From the NCBI RefSeq assembly GCF_022802975.1, contig NZ_JAFEVZ010000001.1, forward strand, positions 496,001-560,000: 64,000 nt of DNA. The letters run 5' to 3'. The number at the start of each line of letters is the position of its first letter. The stretch's first letter is position 1. Under the pieces are notes generated by a model. The model was not told the DNA's origin. It saw only the letters and a program-made list of their open reading frames with translations, and ran no database searches. The stretch comes from Flavobacterium pectinovorum. GTDB taxonomy: Bacteria; Bacteroidota; Bacteroidia; Flavobacteriales; Flavobacteriaceae. The translations under genes and the position numbers were made by a program. Positions 40,431 through 51,095 of this stretch are shown here, piece after piece.

Positions 40431-43241
40431 ATGAAACACATTTTAATTTTATTCATCAGTTTTTTTATCGCCGTACTATCGAAGACCACAGCGCAAAATG
40501 TAAAGGAATCTGACCCTCTTCCCCCTGATCTGACTATAATAAAAGGGGTCTTGCCCAATGGCATGACCTATTATATAAAGAGGACTGAAGTGGTAAGAAA
40601 TGCAGCAAGTTATTATATAATTCAAAATGTGGGTTCTATTTTAGAGAACGACGACCAACAGGGACTAGCCCATTTTTTGGAGCATATGGCCTTTAATGGT
40701 ACAGAGAGCTTTCCTGGAAAAGGCATTTTAAATACACTTCAGAAAAGCGGAGCGGTTTTCGGGAAGGACATCAATGCCTACACTTCGTTTGATGAAACGG
40801 TTTACAACATGAACAATATTCCCACCAAGGACGGACTGGTGGATGTTTGCCTGACTGTACTGCGTGACTGGTCCAATAAATTACTCCTTACAGATGAAGA
40901 AATCGATGCTGAAAGAGGAGTTATCAAGGAGGAATGGCGCACCCGGCAAAATGGACAATCCAGGGTCATGGAAAAGTCCCTTCCCGTTAGATTCAATAAT
41001 GCAAAATATGCGCAAAGGCTTCCTATTGGGCTGATGTCGGTTGTGGAAAATTTTAAGTATAAAGCCCTTCGTGATTTCTATCGGGACTGGTACCGTTCCG
41101 ATCTGCAGGCTATAGCTGTTATTGGGGATATAGATGTAAAGGTGGTAGAGCAGCAGATTAAGGAAAAATTTGCATCAGTTAAACCTATCTCAGATCCTAA
41201 GAAACGTTTTGTAGTTGCTATTGCCCCAAACGATAAAATGCAGTATGTACAGGTTTCGGACCCTGAAATATCAGCCGCTTCGCTGAACTTTGGAATTCGT
41301 CATCCAAGGGTATTAAATGAGCAAACAGCGGGTGATTTGAAACGAAGCCTATTGGAATCTATGGCTTTAAAAATGCTTTCTGACCGAATTTCAGAAAAAG
41401 CCCAAAGGCCAGAGGCTTCTTTCCTTGGAGCCCGCACCGCCTATTCTGCTATGACAAGAACATCTAATTCATTGGCCATATCTGTAAGTCCGAAACCTAA
41501 CCTGCAGCAGGCGGCCTTCAAAGAGGTTATGACAGAAGTGGTGCGCGCAGTGAAATTTGGTTATACCGATTCGGAGATTGACAGGGCTAAACAGGTTATT
41601 GAGACATCTTATGAGAATCAGATTGCTGCCAAAAATGACAATAGCCATAAAGAAATCGAAGATGCGATTCAGGATAACTTTCTATCGGGTACTGCCATGA
41701 CCGATGTAGAGCAGGAATATCCGATTGCAAAAAATATATTAGCCTCTTTAAATAAAGAGGAGTTGCACAACACCATCAAAAACTTATATACAAGGGAAAA
41801 CAGGTTTTTAATTGTTACAGCAGTGGAAGGACAGGATAGTCTTTCTGAGGAAACCGCACTGGATATTTTAGCTGAGGTGGAACTGGGCAGTTCTATTGTA
41901 CCCTATACTGAAGCCTCTGCAGGAAAAACACTTATATCGGGGCTGGAGATTAAGGCAGGTGATATCAAATCGGTAAAGACCGACAAAAAAACAGGAGCAG
42001 TAACCTTTAAGTTGAGCAACGGGGTTGTCGTTCATTATAAGCACACAGATAAGGAAAAAAACAAGGTTTCTTTAAATGCCCTTAGCAACGGGGGAACTTC
42101 ACTTTTAAAAGATGAGGAGCTGCCTTCTGCAGATTTTGTAACTAATCTGGCAGAGATGTCCGGTCTTGGAGAGTTCAACAGTACGGAATTAAAAAAGATT
42201 ATCACAGGTAAAACCGCCAGAATCTCTTTGTCATTAGGGGAGATAAATGAATCAATTTACGGGAATTCCAATACTAAAGATGTTGAAACGATGCTGCAGC
42301 TGGTTCATCTTCAGTTTGTAAAACCGCGATTTGACCCCGAAGCTTTCAAAGTAATGCAGAGCAGTATTACTAATTATCTTATCAGAAGGAGCAAGGATGT
42401 AGGAGAGAAAATCAAGGACAGCCTGACATTGGCCCTTTATGGGAAAGAGAATCCCAGAGAGTCGATTTTCGACCAAAAATATGCTGATGCAGTTTCTTTT
42501 GAAAAAATAAGCTCCATTTATAAGCAGCGATTCTCCGATATTTCAGATTTTGAGTTCTTTATGGTAGGGGATATCGATCAGGCGCAGCTCGAGCCACTTT
42601 TAAAGAAATATATTGCGGGGATAGAAACGGGTAACTTAAAGGAAAAATTTGCTGATAATGCTCCACAGTGGCTCTCTGAGAGAATTGAGCAGGACATTCA
42701 AATCCAGATGAAAAATCCCAAAGCAGTTGTTAAATTGGTCTATAAAAAAGAAATGCCCTATAGCATTAAGAATGCGCTTTACAGCAATGTACTGGGGGAC
42801 ATTCTTCAGCTGCGCCTGATCGCCACAGTACGTGAGGCGGAAGGGGGCGCCTACAGTCCAAATGCCGGGGGCGCTTTATCCAGAGAGCCTAAATCTCAGG
42901 TATTGGTTTCTTTTAATTTTGATTGTAATCCAAAAATGGCCGACAAACTGGTGGGTATTGTACAGGCTGAATTTGTAAAGATTTCCAAAGGCGATATCGC
43001 TGATGAAGACTGGGATAAGATAAAAACCAACCTGATAAAGGAACATCTGCAGGCAAGAGATAAAAATTCTTATGATATGAGGCTTCTTACCCAATATTTC
43101 AGATATGGTGAAAATATCAGTGACCCTAAAAACTTTGAAGAAATAGTCAGCAAAATGACTAAAAAAGAGATACAGCAGTTGGCAGAGTCGATCATCGGGA
43201 GCGGCAAATCCTATAAAATAGTATTTAAGCCAAAAAGTTAA
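40431..43241 (+). CDS. M16 family zinc peptidase (two-domain)
   Basis: 936 residues with a signal peptide (about 1-21, ending SKTTAQ). Active site intact: H81-F-L-E84-H85 in GLAHFLEHMAFNGTESF, third ligand in DAERGVIKEEWRTRQ. The second half holds TVREAEGGAYSPNAGG, the substrate-chamber segment. Same length and layout as the 14396-17206 peptidase, a clear paralogue. It probably degrades imported or periplasmic peptides. A TlpA-like gene starts 72 bases after it. The pair lies between module 2 (divergent) and module 3 (same strand, 900 bases on), so it could serve either. Confidence 0.94.
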   Translation: MKHILILFISFFIAVLSKTTAQNVKESDPLPPDLTIIKGVLPNGMTYYIKRTEVVRNAASYYIIQNVGSILENDDQQGLAHFLEHMAFNGTESFPGKGILNTLQKSGAVFGKDINAYTSFDETVYNMNNIPTKDGLVDVCLTVLRDWSNKLLLTDEEIDAERGVIKEEWRTRQNGQSRVMEKSLPVRFNNAKYAQRLPIGLMSVVENFKYKALRDFYRDWYRSDLQAIAVIGDIDVKVVEQQIKEKFASVKPISDPKKRFVVAIAPNDKMQYVQVSDPEISAASLNFGIRHPRVLNEQTAGDLKRSLLESMALKMLSDRISEKAQRPEASFLGARTAYSAMTRTSNSLAISVSPKPNLQQAAFKEVMTEVVRAVKFGYTDSEIDRAKQVIETSYENQIAAKNDNSHKEIEDAIQDNFLSGTAMTDVEQEYPIAKNILASLNKEELHNTIKNLYTRENRFLIVTAVEGQDSLSEETALDILAEVELGSSIVPYTEASAGKTLISGLEIKAGDIKSVKTDKKTGAVTFKLSNGVVVHYKHTDKEKNKVSLNALSNGGTSLLKDEELPSADFVTNLAEMSGLGEFNSTELKKIITGKTARISLSLGEINESIYGNSNTKDVETMLQLVHLQFVKPRFDPEAFKVMQSSITNYLIRRSKDVGEKIKDSLTLALYGKENPRESIFDQKYADAVSFEKISSIYKQRFSDISDFEFFMVGDIDQAQLEPLLKKYIAGIETGNLKEKFADNAPQWLSERIEQDIQIQMKNPKAVVKLVYKKEMPYSIKNALYSNVLGDILQLRLIATVREAEGGAYSPNAGGALSREPKSQVLVSFNFDCNPKMADKLVGIVQAEFVKISKGDIADEDWDKIKTNLIKEHLQARDKNSYDMRLLTQYFRYGENISDPKNFEEIVSKMTKKEIQQLAESIIGSGKSYKIVFKPKS

Positions 43242-43313
43242 TATAGCCTGCCTGTATTTAAAAAGTAAAAACAATCAAACAACAATTTGAAAACAACTAA
43301 AAACAAACTGAAA

Positions 43314-44690
43314 ATGAAAAAAACAGTCCTTATGCTCTTTCTGGCTTTGAGCCTTATTTCATTGAATAAAAAGACAATTGATTATACGTTAATCTCGGGA
43401 GTGATTACCAATAAGACGCAGGACCTTAAAATCACCAGCCGAAACCAGAATTTTTCAAAAACCTTAAAGATAGCCCCTGATGGAAGTTTTAAGGATACAC
43501 TTAGAGTGGATGAAGGAACTTATTTTATTTTTGACGGTAAAAATTATGCTCCTTTGTATATAGAGAAAGGCGGTGAGATTATAGTGAGTGCAGATGCAAA
43601 GAATTTTATGAAGTCCATCGCATTTTCAGGCAAAGGCTCTGCTGCGAGCTCTTACCTGCTAACCAAGGCACGAACCAGAAACCAATTATTGGGAGACGAT
43701 GTCGCTGCAGTCTATAGTATCGAGGAAACTGCATTTAAGTCAAAATTTACCGAGGTTAAAAATACCCTGATGTCCATTTTGGATGCTGCTCAGGGTCTTT
43801 CCGAAACTTTTAAAAGCAGAGAGAAAAGAAACATTAATTACGGGTATCTTGTTTCATTATCCAAGTATGAAGATTATCACGGCTACTATACCAAAAAAGA
43901 GGACTTTAAAGTTTCACAGGACTTTTTAAGCGAAATGCCCAATATCACTTTTGTCAGTGCAGAGGACTATAAATACTGTGATGATTACAAGATCTTATTA
44001 TCGTTATATTTTGAGAAGCAGGCTTCATTAATGGCCAAAAGCGAGGGCATCGCAGATGATCTTGCACTGCTTAAAACATATGCTAAAATTCAGGAGCCTT
44101 CTATAAAAAACAACCTGCTTTTTACAGCAGCCAACGAAGGAATTACTTATAGTAATGACCTACAGGAATACTATAAGGTTTTTATGGATGCTTCTTCGAG
44201 CGACGAGCAAAAAAAAATAATCACAGGTCTGTATGAGGAATTAAAAAAGATAGGTAAGGGAGTAACTTCTCCCAAATTTTCCAACTATGAAAATTTGGCT
44301 GGTGGGACTATGTCTCTTGATGATCTTAAAGGAAAATTTGTATATATTGATGTTTGGGCAACATGGTGCGGACCTTGTAAGGCAGAAATTCCATTTTTGC
44401 AAAAAATGGAGAGTGCCTACCACGGTAAAAATATTGCATTTGTGAGTATTTCAGTGGACAAAGCAAAGTCTCATGACAAGTGGAAGGAGATGATTGTTAA
44501 TGGAAAAATGGGAGGTATACAGCTTTTTGCTGATAATGATTTCGATTCACAGTTTATTAAGGATTATTTGATAAATGCTATTCCAAGGTTTATCCTTATC
44601 GATCCTCAGGGCAGGATTATCAGCGCTAATGCACCAAGGCCTTCTGATGAATCTGCTTTGACTGCTTTTTTTACAAAACAGGGCATTTAA
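43314..44690 (+). CDS. TlpA-like thioredoxin with long N-terminal region
   Basis: 458 residues from ATG 43314 (MKKTVLMLFLALSLISL); a TTG-initiated frame from 43287 is not needed. An N-terminal hydrophobic signal segment, a beta-rich DUF4369-like domain (about 25-105), a helical region, and a C-terminal thioredoxin domain with WATWCGPC (C352, C355) and the cis-Pro NAIPRFILID. It should work as a periplasmic disulfide reductase. It shares a unit with the M16 peptidase upstream; a terminator stands 178 bases after its stop. Comparable to the TlpA protein of module 2. Confidence 0.92.
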   Translation: MKKTVLMLFLALSLISLNKKTIDYTLISGVITNKTQDLKITSRNQNFSKTLKIAPDGSFKDTLRVDEGTYFIFDGKNYAPLYIEKGGEIIVSADAKNFMKSIAFSGKGSAASSYLLTKARTRNQLLGDDVAAVYSIEETAFKSKFTEVKNTLMSILDAAQGLSETFKSREKRNINYGYLVSLSKYEDYHGYYTKKEDFKVSQDFLSEMPNITFVSAEDYKYCDDYKILLSLYFEKQASLMAKSEGIADDLALLKTYAKIQEPSIKNNLLFTAANEGITYSNDLQEYYKVFMDASSSDEQKKIITGLYEELKKIGKGVTSPKFSNYENLAGGTMSLDDLKGKFVYIDVWATWCGPCKAEIPFLQKMESAYHGKNIAFVSISVDKAKSHDKWKEMIVNGKMGGIQLFADNDFDSQFIKDYLINAIPRFILIDPQGRIISANAPRPSDESALTAFFTKQGI

Positions 44691-45592
44691 ATCCGGCTCA
44701 ACTGAGAGAGGGACTAAAAAATCCAAAACATTTTTATTAAAAGATAAGTCCCGAAATATGCAATACTGATCTTTAACAAAAACTAACTTCTTTTCTTATA
44801 TTTTATTTTATCAGGAATTTTTTTGAATTAGTAAGCGGAACTTTTCAATAATATTGGAGAAGGAGGGAAAAGAGGACTAATCTTAAAGGTCCTCTTTTTA
44901 AATAAAACGCTACTTGGAAAATAGCCTTGAAACAGTAAATAATAATTAGGACATATTGTTTTCACAATGCAGATGGAATATCATTCCATCAGACAGGAAG
45001 GACTTTCTGATAATAAATCCTGATTTAGAAAATTAAAAACTGCAGGATTACATCTGTTCCTCCTTGTCCTTTATAATTTTAGAGATAGTTTGCTTTCAAT
45101 TGGAATATTTTCGTGATGAAGCAGACAAAGTTGTCTCCAGGGGTGCATGATCTTTTTTCTTACAGAGGTAAAGTCCAGAAGTATATCCACAGTGTAAAAC
45201 ATCAAAATATTTAAAAAAAATAATTTTCAGATGTCATATTATTAGCACTCCTAATTATTTGCAATTTAACCTACAAAAATAAAAAAGCTACTTACTTATA
45301 ATTTTTTTATAATTTTTTTTGAGTAAAAATTAAATTAAATTAGCACACAGAAATTAGTTTTTCTCATGTCTTTTGCCAAATTACATTTAAAAATTAGCTA
45401 AAAAAGCTTTTTTGTAATACAATTAGTATTCTAAAATTTAAATTACTAAAGTAAAAGAGATCATTAAATTTGATAAATATATAGTGATAGATAGCGCATA
45501 TTGTGACTCTTCTGACAGTTAAGTGCAGGGAAGGAATTTTGCGTATTGCTTAATTTAAATATATTCTTGCAGGTGTTAAATTTAGGAAGTAG
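44691..45592. other. 902-base gap before module 3
   Basis: No gene is supported. It has the terminator at 44868-44898, and around 45300-45320 an A/T-only direct repeat (TTATAATTTTTTTATAATTTTT). The rest is A/T-rich sequence presumably holding the promoter of the sigma gene. Confidence 0.5.
44868..44900 (+). terminator. Terminator of the M16/TlpA unit
   Basis: AAAAGAGGAC (44868-44877) pairs perfectly with GTCCTCTTTT (44889-44898), 11-base loop, T-tract within and after the 3' arm. Confidence 0.75.
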
Positions 45593-46141
45593 ATGAGCAA
45601 AGATCATTCAAATAATGGTTCTGATAATGAATTACTAAAGCGTATAAGTTTGTATGATGATCATGCATCATTTACTGCGCTTTATGATCGGTATTGGAAT
45701 AAATCTCTTGCTATTGCTTACAATTTAACAAAAGATAAGTCCATTTCTAAAGACATTGTTCAGGATTTGTTTATTGGTTTGTGGAACCGGCGTAAAAACC
45801 TCGAAGTGACCAATTTTGATGCTTACCTTGCTACCGCGTTAAAATTTTCTGTATATTCTCATTTTGAAAAAGAGAGAAGAAGAAGAGTCATTCGGGAAGA
45901 AAAACTGGAAGTCAAGGAAGAAGCCATACTGGATGATCAGATTGAATCGATGTTCTTGAATGATTATTTATTGAATTTGATGGAGCATCTTCCTGAAAAA
46001 TGCAGATTGGTAGTGGGTTACAGCCGAATTGATGAGATGAAAAATGCTGAAATTGCCAAAACCATGAATATTTCAGAAAAAACAGTTGAAGGGCATTTGA
46101 CCAAAGGACTTAAAATTATTCGAAATAAATTCAGGCACTAA
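45593..46141 (+). CDS. ECF RNA polymerase sigma factor (module 3)
   Basis: 182 residues. Region 2: SFTALYDRYWNKSLAIAYNL and SKDIVQDLFIGLWNRRKNL; region 4: PEKCRLVVGYSRIDEMKNAEIAKTMNISEKTVEGHLTKGLKIIRNKF. Compact, ending soon after region 4. It leads module 3, 165 bases before the FecR start, and should transcribe the SusCD-protease operon when freed by FecR. Confidence 0.93.
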   Translation: MSKDHSNNGSDNELLKRISLYDDHASFTALYDRYWNKSLAIAYNLTKDKSISKDIVQDLFIGLWNRRKNLEVTNFDAYLATALKFSVYSHFEKERRRRVIREEKLEVKEEAILDDQIESMFLNDYLLNLMEHLPEKCRLVVGYSRIDEMKNAEIAKTMNISEKTVEGHLTKGLKIIRNKFRH

Positions 46142-46306
46142 AACAGTTCCAGTATTCATGTTGTCAGATGGTTTAGGGTGTGCTGTTGATGATTATTTAA
46201 ATAAATGATAACTTTTTTTTTACCTGAGCAAGGGTAATATACTTCTTAAGGGGACTTATTTATAGAAACATGTATGAGAGCTCTTGTACAGTCTATAGAT
46301 AAAATT

Positions 46307-47446
46307 ATGATTTCCCAAAATATTCAAGATTTAATTCATAAGTACCTCAATGGATCCGCAACACTTCAGGAGAAGGAGATCCTTGATACATGGTATAGGG
46401 CGGAACAGTTAAATTCACAAGAGTGGACAGCTGATTCTTCTGATGAAGAAACAATTATCAAGCAGGAGATGTTTAACTCTATTAATACTGTGATTTCTCC
46501 TGTGAAAGTACGCAGACTGAACCGTAGAATTTACAAATACGCAGCAGCTGCATCCATACTATTATTAACAGCTTCAGCATCGTATTTCCTGTATACTTCC
46601 AAAACAACGGAAATTAAAGCCAATATTGTGACCACTGACTTGCCGGGAGGATCAAACGGTGCTGTCTTAACTTTAGCGAATGGAGAAAAGATAGCCTTAA
46701 AATCAAATGCTTTAAATAAAATTAATCCCACTAAAATTTTAGGAATCAGCAGTTATAATGACAGTGTGCTGAAATACGAAAATTTAAAGAATCCTGCAGA
46801 TAAAGAAATTGCCTATAATACCCTGACAACCCCATATGGCCAGCAATTTTCACTTGTATTATCTGATGGAACCAAGGTTTATATGAACGCAGGTTCCACA
46901 CTCCAATATCCCGTAGTTTTTCAGGGCCCTGAGCGTTTGGTAAAACTAACCGGGGAAGCTTATTTTGAAGTGGTGCACAACAATAAAATGCCATTTAGAA
47001 TCCAGACAGCAGGACAGCTGATCGAAGATATAGGAACATCATTTAATGTTAAGGCATATGAAGATGAAAATTTTTCTGCCGTTACTCTTGTAGAGGGAAG
47101 TGTTAAAGTTCAGAAGAAACTCAATGAAGTGATTCTAAATCCGGGACAGCAAGCGCTTGTTTATAAAGAAAAAAATGAAATATCTGTAAAAGTGGCTGAT
47201 TTTGATTCGGCCCTTGCCTGGAAAAATGGACTGTTTCATTTTAAGGATGAAAAATTAGATGTAGTGTTAAAACAGCTTGCACGCTGGTACAATCTTAAAA
47301 TTGAATATCAGGGAGGAATTGTTCCTTCAAAGACAATTAATGGGGAGATTTACAGAAATATGAATGGAGTAGAAGTGCTCTCTATATTAAAAACCCTGGG
47401 TGTAAATTATAAACTGGAAGGCAATAAATTGATGGTGAAAAATTAA
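46307..47446 (+). CDS. FecR-like anti-sigma factor (module 3)
   Basis: 379 residues from ATG 46307 (MISQNIQDLIHKYLNG), the usual FecR opening; an ATG at 46274 in frame adds 11 residues. Membrane helix about 78-96 (YAAAASILLLTASASYFLY), FecR domain with LSDGTKVYMNAGSTLQYPVVF and LTGEAYFEVVHNNKMPF, and the C-terminal DUF4974 domain (FKDEKLDVVLKQLARWYNLKI). It couples the SusC STN signal to the sigma factor. The periplasmic half includes TLVEGSVKV, a conserved family strand. Confidence 0.93.
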   Translation: MISQNIQDLIHKYLNGSATLQEKEILDTWYRAEQLNSQEWTADSSDEETIIKQEMFNSINTVISPVKVRRLNRRIYKYAAAASILLLTASASYFLYTSKTTEIKANIVTTDLPGGSNGAVLTLANGEKIALKSNALNKINPTKILGISSYNDSVLKYENLKNPADKEIAYNTLTTPYGQQFSLVLSDGTKVYMNAGSTLQYPVVFQGPERLVKLTGEAYFEVVHNNKMPFRIQTAGQLIEDIGTSFNVKAYEDENFSAVTLVEGSVKVQKKLNEVILNPGQQALVYKEKNEISVKVADFDSALAWKNGLFHFKDEKLDVVLKQLARWYNLKIEYQGGIVPSKTINGEIYRNMNGVEVLSILKTLGVNYKLEGNKLMVKN

Positions 47447-47569
47447 TCTTTTTCGATAGCGATCAAAGCAATATGCGAATTGTGAAAAATAATAAGGATT
47501 TATTAATTAAAAAATGCAATATATATGATGTAACCATTTTATCATAGATTAAGCTTTCTATTAAAAAAG

Positions 47570-47602
47570 AACCGCAATAGTGTTGGAACCACTATCACGG
47601 TT
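47570..47602. terminator. Hairpin in the FecR-SusC gap of module 3
   Basis: AACCG and ATAGTG (47570-47582) pair with CACTAT and CGGTT (47590-47602) around a 2-by-2 internal loop, followed by TTTTC. Same place as the hairpin at 25491 in module 1; it could end the sigma/FecR transcript or form part of the SusC leader. Confidence 0.45.
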
Positions 47603-47673
47603 TTCAGATCGGTTTAATCGATTTCCTGCAAGAGGAAAACCAAAAACCAAAAAATTAATCTAAACCAAAATTA

Positions 47674-50600
47674 ATGAAATTTATTTATCTACCTATTTTA
47701 GAAGCTAAAATAGTAAAGGATCCTTTTGTTTCCCGGCTGAGAAAACTATTCCTGGCGCTATTTTTATTTTTGTCATTCCATGGTATAAATGCCCAGAGCA
47801 ATACTGGAATCAATTTAAATTTTAAAGATAAGCCGTTACCGGCGATCCTCAAGGCTATTAAAAAACAGTCCGGTTATGTTTTTATCAGCGGTGATGTTGA
47901 TCTTAATAAATATTATCTTACCGTACAATTAAAGAATGCTACAATAGAAGAAGTGTTAAGCTACTGTTTAGTTCTTCAGGGATTAGAGTATAAAATTGTT
48001 AATAAAACCGTAGTTATTTCAAAAGGGGGCAATAAAGGTACTAAAATAGAAAGCAATAGTAAAACTCTGCCTATAGTAACGGGACAGGTTGTAAGGCCGG
48101 ATGGTTCACCTTTTCAGGGAGCCTCAGTTGCCATAAAAGACACTTATACAGGTGCTATTACAGATGAGAGTGGATTTTTTCTTTTAAATGATGTTCCTGT
48201 AAATGCTAAAATTGTAATTTCTTTTATAGGTTTTGCCGATAAGGAAATAGCCGTTAGTGGAAGGGCAGAGATCCCGCAGGTACGATTGGAAGAAGAGGTA
48301 AGCGAGCTGGATGAGATTAAGGTACTGGCTTACGGAATCACGACCAGCAAGCGTTTTGCAACGGGTAACTCGGTAAAAATAACCAGTAAAGATATTGAAA
48401 AGCAGCCTGTAGGGAATGTCATGCAGGCGCTGCAGGGAAGGGTGGCCGGTATGGTAATCACTCAAACAAGCGGTCTTCACGGAGCAGATGTAAATGTTGC
48501 GGTTCGCGGGCAAAATTCCATTTTTAATGATACTAATGAAATAAATGCCAAAAATAATACGAATGTTTTAAAGAGTACACCGTTATATATTGTCGATGGT
48601 ATCGCATTCCCCGCTGGCGGAATAAACCAGCTTGCATCAAGCAGGGATGCAAATGGCGACTATAATTATATTACAGGACCAAATGGAAATGGAAGTCCAT
48701 TATCTACTATAAATCCAAGGGATATAGAAAGTATTGAGGTGTTAAAAGATGCTAATGCAACGGCACTTTATGGATCCCGTGGGGCAAACGGTGTAATTTT
48801 AATTACCACTAAGAAAGGTAAAGTAGGTAAACCTACTATTTCTGTTGATCTTAATTCGGGTGTTGGAATTGTGAACACCAAAATGAAAGCACTTGGTTTG
48901 AATGATTATCTGGCTTTGAGAAGACAGGCATTTGCCAATGATAACAGGACGCCAACAACCAGTAATGCACCGGATTTAACCCTATGGAGCCAGACAGAAT
49001 CAAAAGATTTTAAAAAGCAATTGGTTGGGGATCCCTCCAGGACCTATACAGGTAATCTATCGGTATCGGGTGGGAACAACGGGATGACCTTTATGCTTTC
49101 GGGTAACTTATCGAGCACTGGTTCTGTTTTTGATGACAATCGTCTTTCAAAAAATTACGGATTCCATTTCAGTTCCGGTTATGTAAGCCCTGATCAGAAA
49201 TTTACTGCCAATATTTCTATGACCATGGGCTCTGGTGTGAGTAATTTAGCGAGTGCCGGTTTTTATACCAATGCTTATTCCTTACCACCCAATTTTCCAT
49301 TGTACAATCCCGATGGCTCTCTGTATTGGTATACGCAGGGTATTCCTAATATAGCGAATCCTTTGTCTGTTCTTAACAACAGTTATGAAAATAAAATGAA
49401 TTCAAACAATACGAGTTTAAATTTAAAGTATAACATTAATCCGGATCTTAATATATCGGTCAATACAGGGTTTAACAGATCACAATCTTCCCAAAGTGTT
49501 TTAACTCCAAATTCGGCAGGGGACCCGAATAATCCTAACTTTTTCAGCCAGGCTACTTATTCGGAATCCGTAAATAAGAATTTTGTTTTTGAGCCTCAGA
49601 TCAATTACAATAAGACTTTGAGAAATAGTTCACTGAGTGCCTTATTGGGAGGGACTTATCAGCAAACATCAAGCGAACAGCCTTTTTACATTGAAGCCTC
49701 GGGGTTTGCATCAGATTTATACTTGTCGAACTTGTCCCTGGCTACGAATTACAAAGTAAGAAACGGTGATAATTCTTATAAATATGTTTCTATTTTTGGA
49801 AATATAAATTATATTTTTAAAGAAAAATATATCGTTAATGGAAATTTCAGACGTGACGGTTCTTCTAAATTTGGTTCTAATAATCTCTTTAGCAATTTTG
49901 GTTCAGTTGGTGCCGCGTGGATTTTTACAAGTGAAAAGTTTTTCTCATGGAAACCCCAATGGTTCAGTTTTGGTAAAATAAGAAGCAGTTATGGTGTTGT
50001 TGGAAGTGACAATATAGAAAACTATTCTTATCTGGCTACTTACTCCAGTAGTTCTGCAAGTAATTATTATTCAGGTGTTAAAGGTTTAGTACCAACAAGA
50101 TTAGCCAACCCGGATTACAAATGGGAGCTGTCCAGAAAGTTTGAACTAGCTGCAGATTTTGGTTTTCTGAACGATAGGCTTCTATTGGATGTTTCTTACT
50201 ACAGAAACCGAACAGGCAATCAGCTGGTAGATTACCCTTTGCCAATGCAAACCGGTTTTTCAAGTTATACTCAAAATCTGGATGCCATCGTTGAAAATAC
50301 GGGATGGGAAATTACATTAAGCACAATAAATTTTCAGACTGACAAATTCAGATGGTCTACTTCAGGGAATATCAGTTTTGTAAGCAATAAACTGCTATCA
50401 TTTCCGGGTCTTGAAAATTCTCCCTATGCTTACAGTTATGTAGTTGGGAAGCCTGTCGGGGCTTTAAATTTGCTACATTACACAGGCAATGACGCGAATG
50501 GGAGGCCGACATTTGAAGATGTAGACAAGGATGGGGTAATTACACCGGCATTGGGAACAAATACTAAGGTTGGAGATTTGGTTTACAAAGGGACATCTGC

Positions 50601-51078
50601 TCCTGATTTCTATGGAGGGCTAGTCAATAGCCTTAAGTACGGAGATGTTCAGCTTGACTTTAATTTTACTTTCACAGTGGGGGCCAAAAGCCTTGGTATA
50701 GTATCCCAACTTCAGGGTCCACCAGGGAATTTGGCAAATTATCCAACTGCTGTGTTGCAGGAAATGAGAGAACTCGGTTTAGAAAAATTATATAGTACAC
50801 GTTCATTTTCTACAGATTTTGACAGGCTTAAGTCCTCTGATGCATTTCTGCAAACCAAGTCCTATGCCCGATTAACCAATGTATCATTATCGTATAATTT
50901 TCCAGATACGCTGGCTCGACGTATGAAACTTGCCGGTATGCGTGCCTATTTGCAGGGGCAGAATTTGCTTTTGATTAATTTTTCAGGAAAAGCGTATGCG
51001 GGAATTGATCCGGAAACGGGTTTAGGAGCAGTACCGCCATTGCAGGTTTTTGTTTGCGGATTACAATTTTCATTTTAA
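47674..51078 (+). CDS. SusC-like TonB-dependent receptor with STN domain (module 3)
   Basis: 1134 residues. Signal segment about 24-41, STN domain 45-118 (INLNFKDKPLPAILKAIKKQ), carboxypeptidase-like beta domain 134-212 (TGQVVRPDGSPFQGASVAIK), plug from about 218 with ATALYGSRGANGVILITTKKG, and a barrel ending VFVCGLQFSF. Plug segments (KITSKDIEKQPVGN, LQGRVAGMVITQTSG) match module 1 closely, so these two receptors are paralogues and their ligands may be related. The STN domain implies signalling through the FecR protein encoded upstream. Confidence 0.95.
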   Translation: MKFIYLPILEAKIVKDPFVSRLRKLFLALFLFLSFHGINAQSNTGINLNFKDKPLPAILKAIKKQSGYVFISGDVDLNKYYLTVQLKNATIEEVLSYCLVLQGLEYKIVNKTVVISKGGNKGTKIESNSKTLPIVTGQVVRPDGSPFQGASVAIKDTYTGAITDESGFFLLNDVPVNAKIVISFIGFADKEIAVSGRAEIPQVRLEEEVSELDEIKVLAYGITTSKRFATGNSVKITSKDIEKQPVGNVMQALQGRVAGMVITQTSGLHGADVNVAVRGQNSIFNDTNEINAKNNTNVLKSTPLYIVDGIAFPAGGINQLASSRDANGDYNYITGPNGNGSPLSTINPRDIESIEVLKDANATALYGSRGANGVILITTKKGKVGKPTISVDLNSGVGIVNTKMKALGLNDYLALRRQAFANDNRTPTTSNAPDLTLWSQTESKDFKKQLVGDPSRTYTGNLSVSGGNNGMTFMLSGNLSSTGSVFDDNRLSKNYGFHFSSGYVSPDQKFTANISMTMGSGVSNLASAGFYTNAYSLPPNFPLYNPDGSLYWYTQGIPNIANPLSVLNNSYENKMNSNNTSLNLKYNINPDLNISVNTGFNRSQSSQSVLTPNSAGDPNNPNFFSQATYSESVNKNFVFEPQINYNKTLRNSSLSALLGGTYQQTSSEQPFYIEASGFASDLYLSNLSLATNYKVRNGDNSYKYVSIFGNINYIFKEKYIVNGNFRRDGSSKFGSNNLFSNFGSVGAAWIFTSEKFFSWKPQWFSFGKIRSSYGVVGSDNIENYSYLATYSSSSASNYYSGVKGLVPTRLANPDYKWELSRKFELAADFGFLNDRLLLDVSYYRNRTGNQLVDYPLPMQTGFSSYTQNLDAIVENTGWEITLSTINFQTDKFRWSTSGNISFVSNKLLSFPGLENSPYAYSYVVGKPVGALNLLHYTGNDANGRPTFEDVDKDGVITPALGTNTKVGDLVYKGTSAPDFYGGLVNSLKYGDVQLDFNFTFTVGAKSLGIVSQLQGPPGNLANYPTAVLQEMRELGLEKLYSTRSFSTDFDRLKSSDAFLQTKSYARLTNVSLSYNFPDTLARRMKLAGMRAYLQGQNLLLINFSGKAYAGIDPETGLGAVPPLQVFVCGLQFSF

Positions 51079-51095
51079 TTACTAATTACACTATT

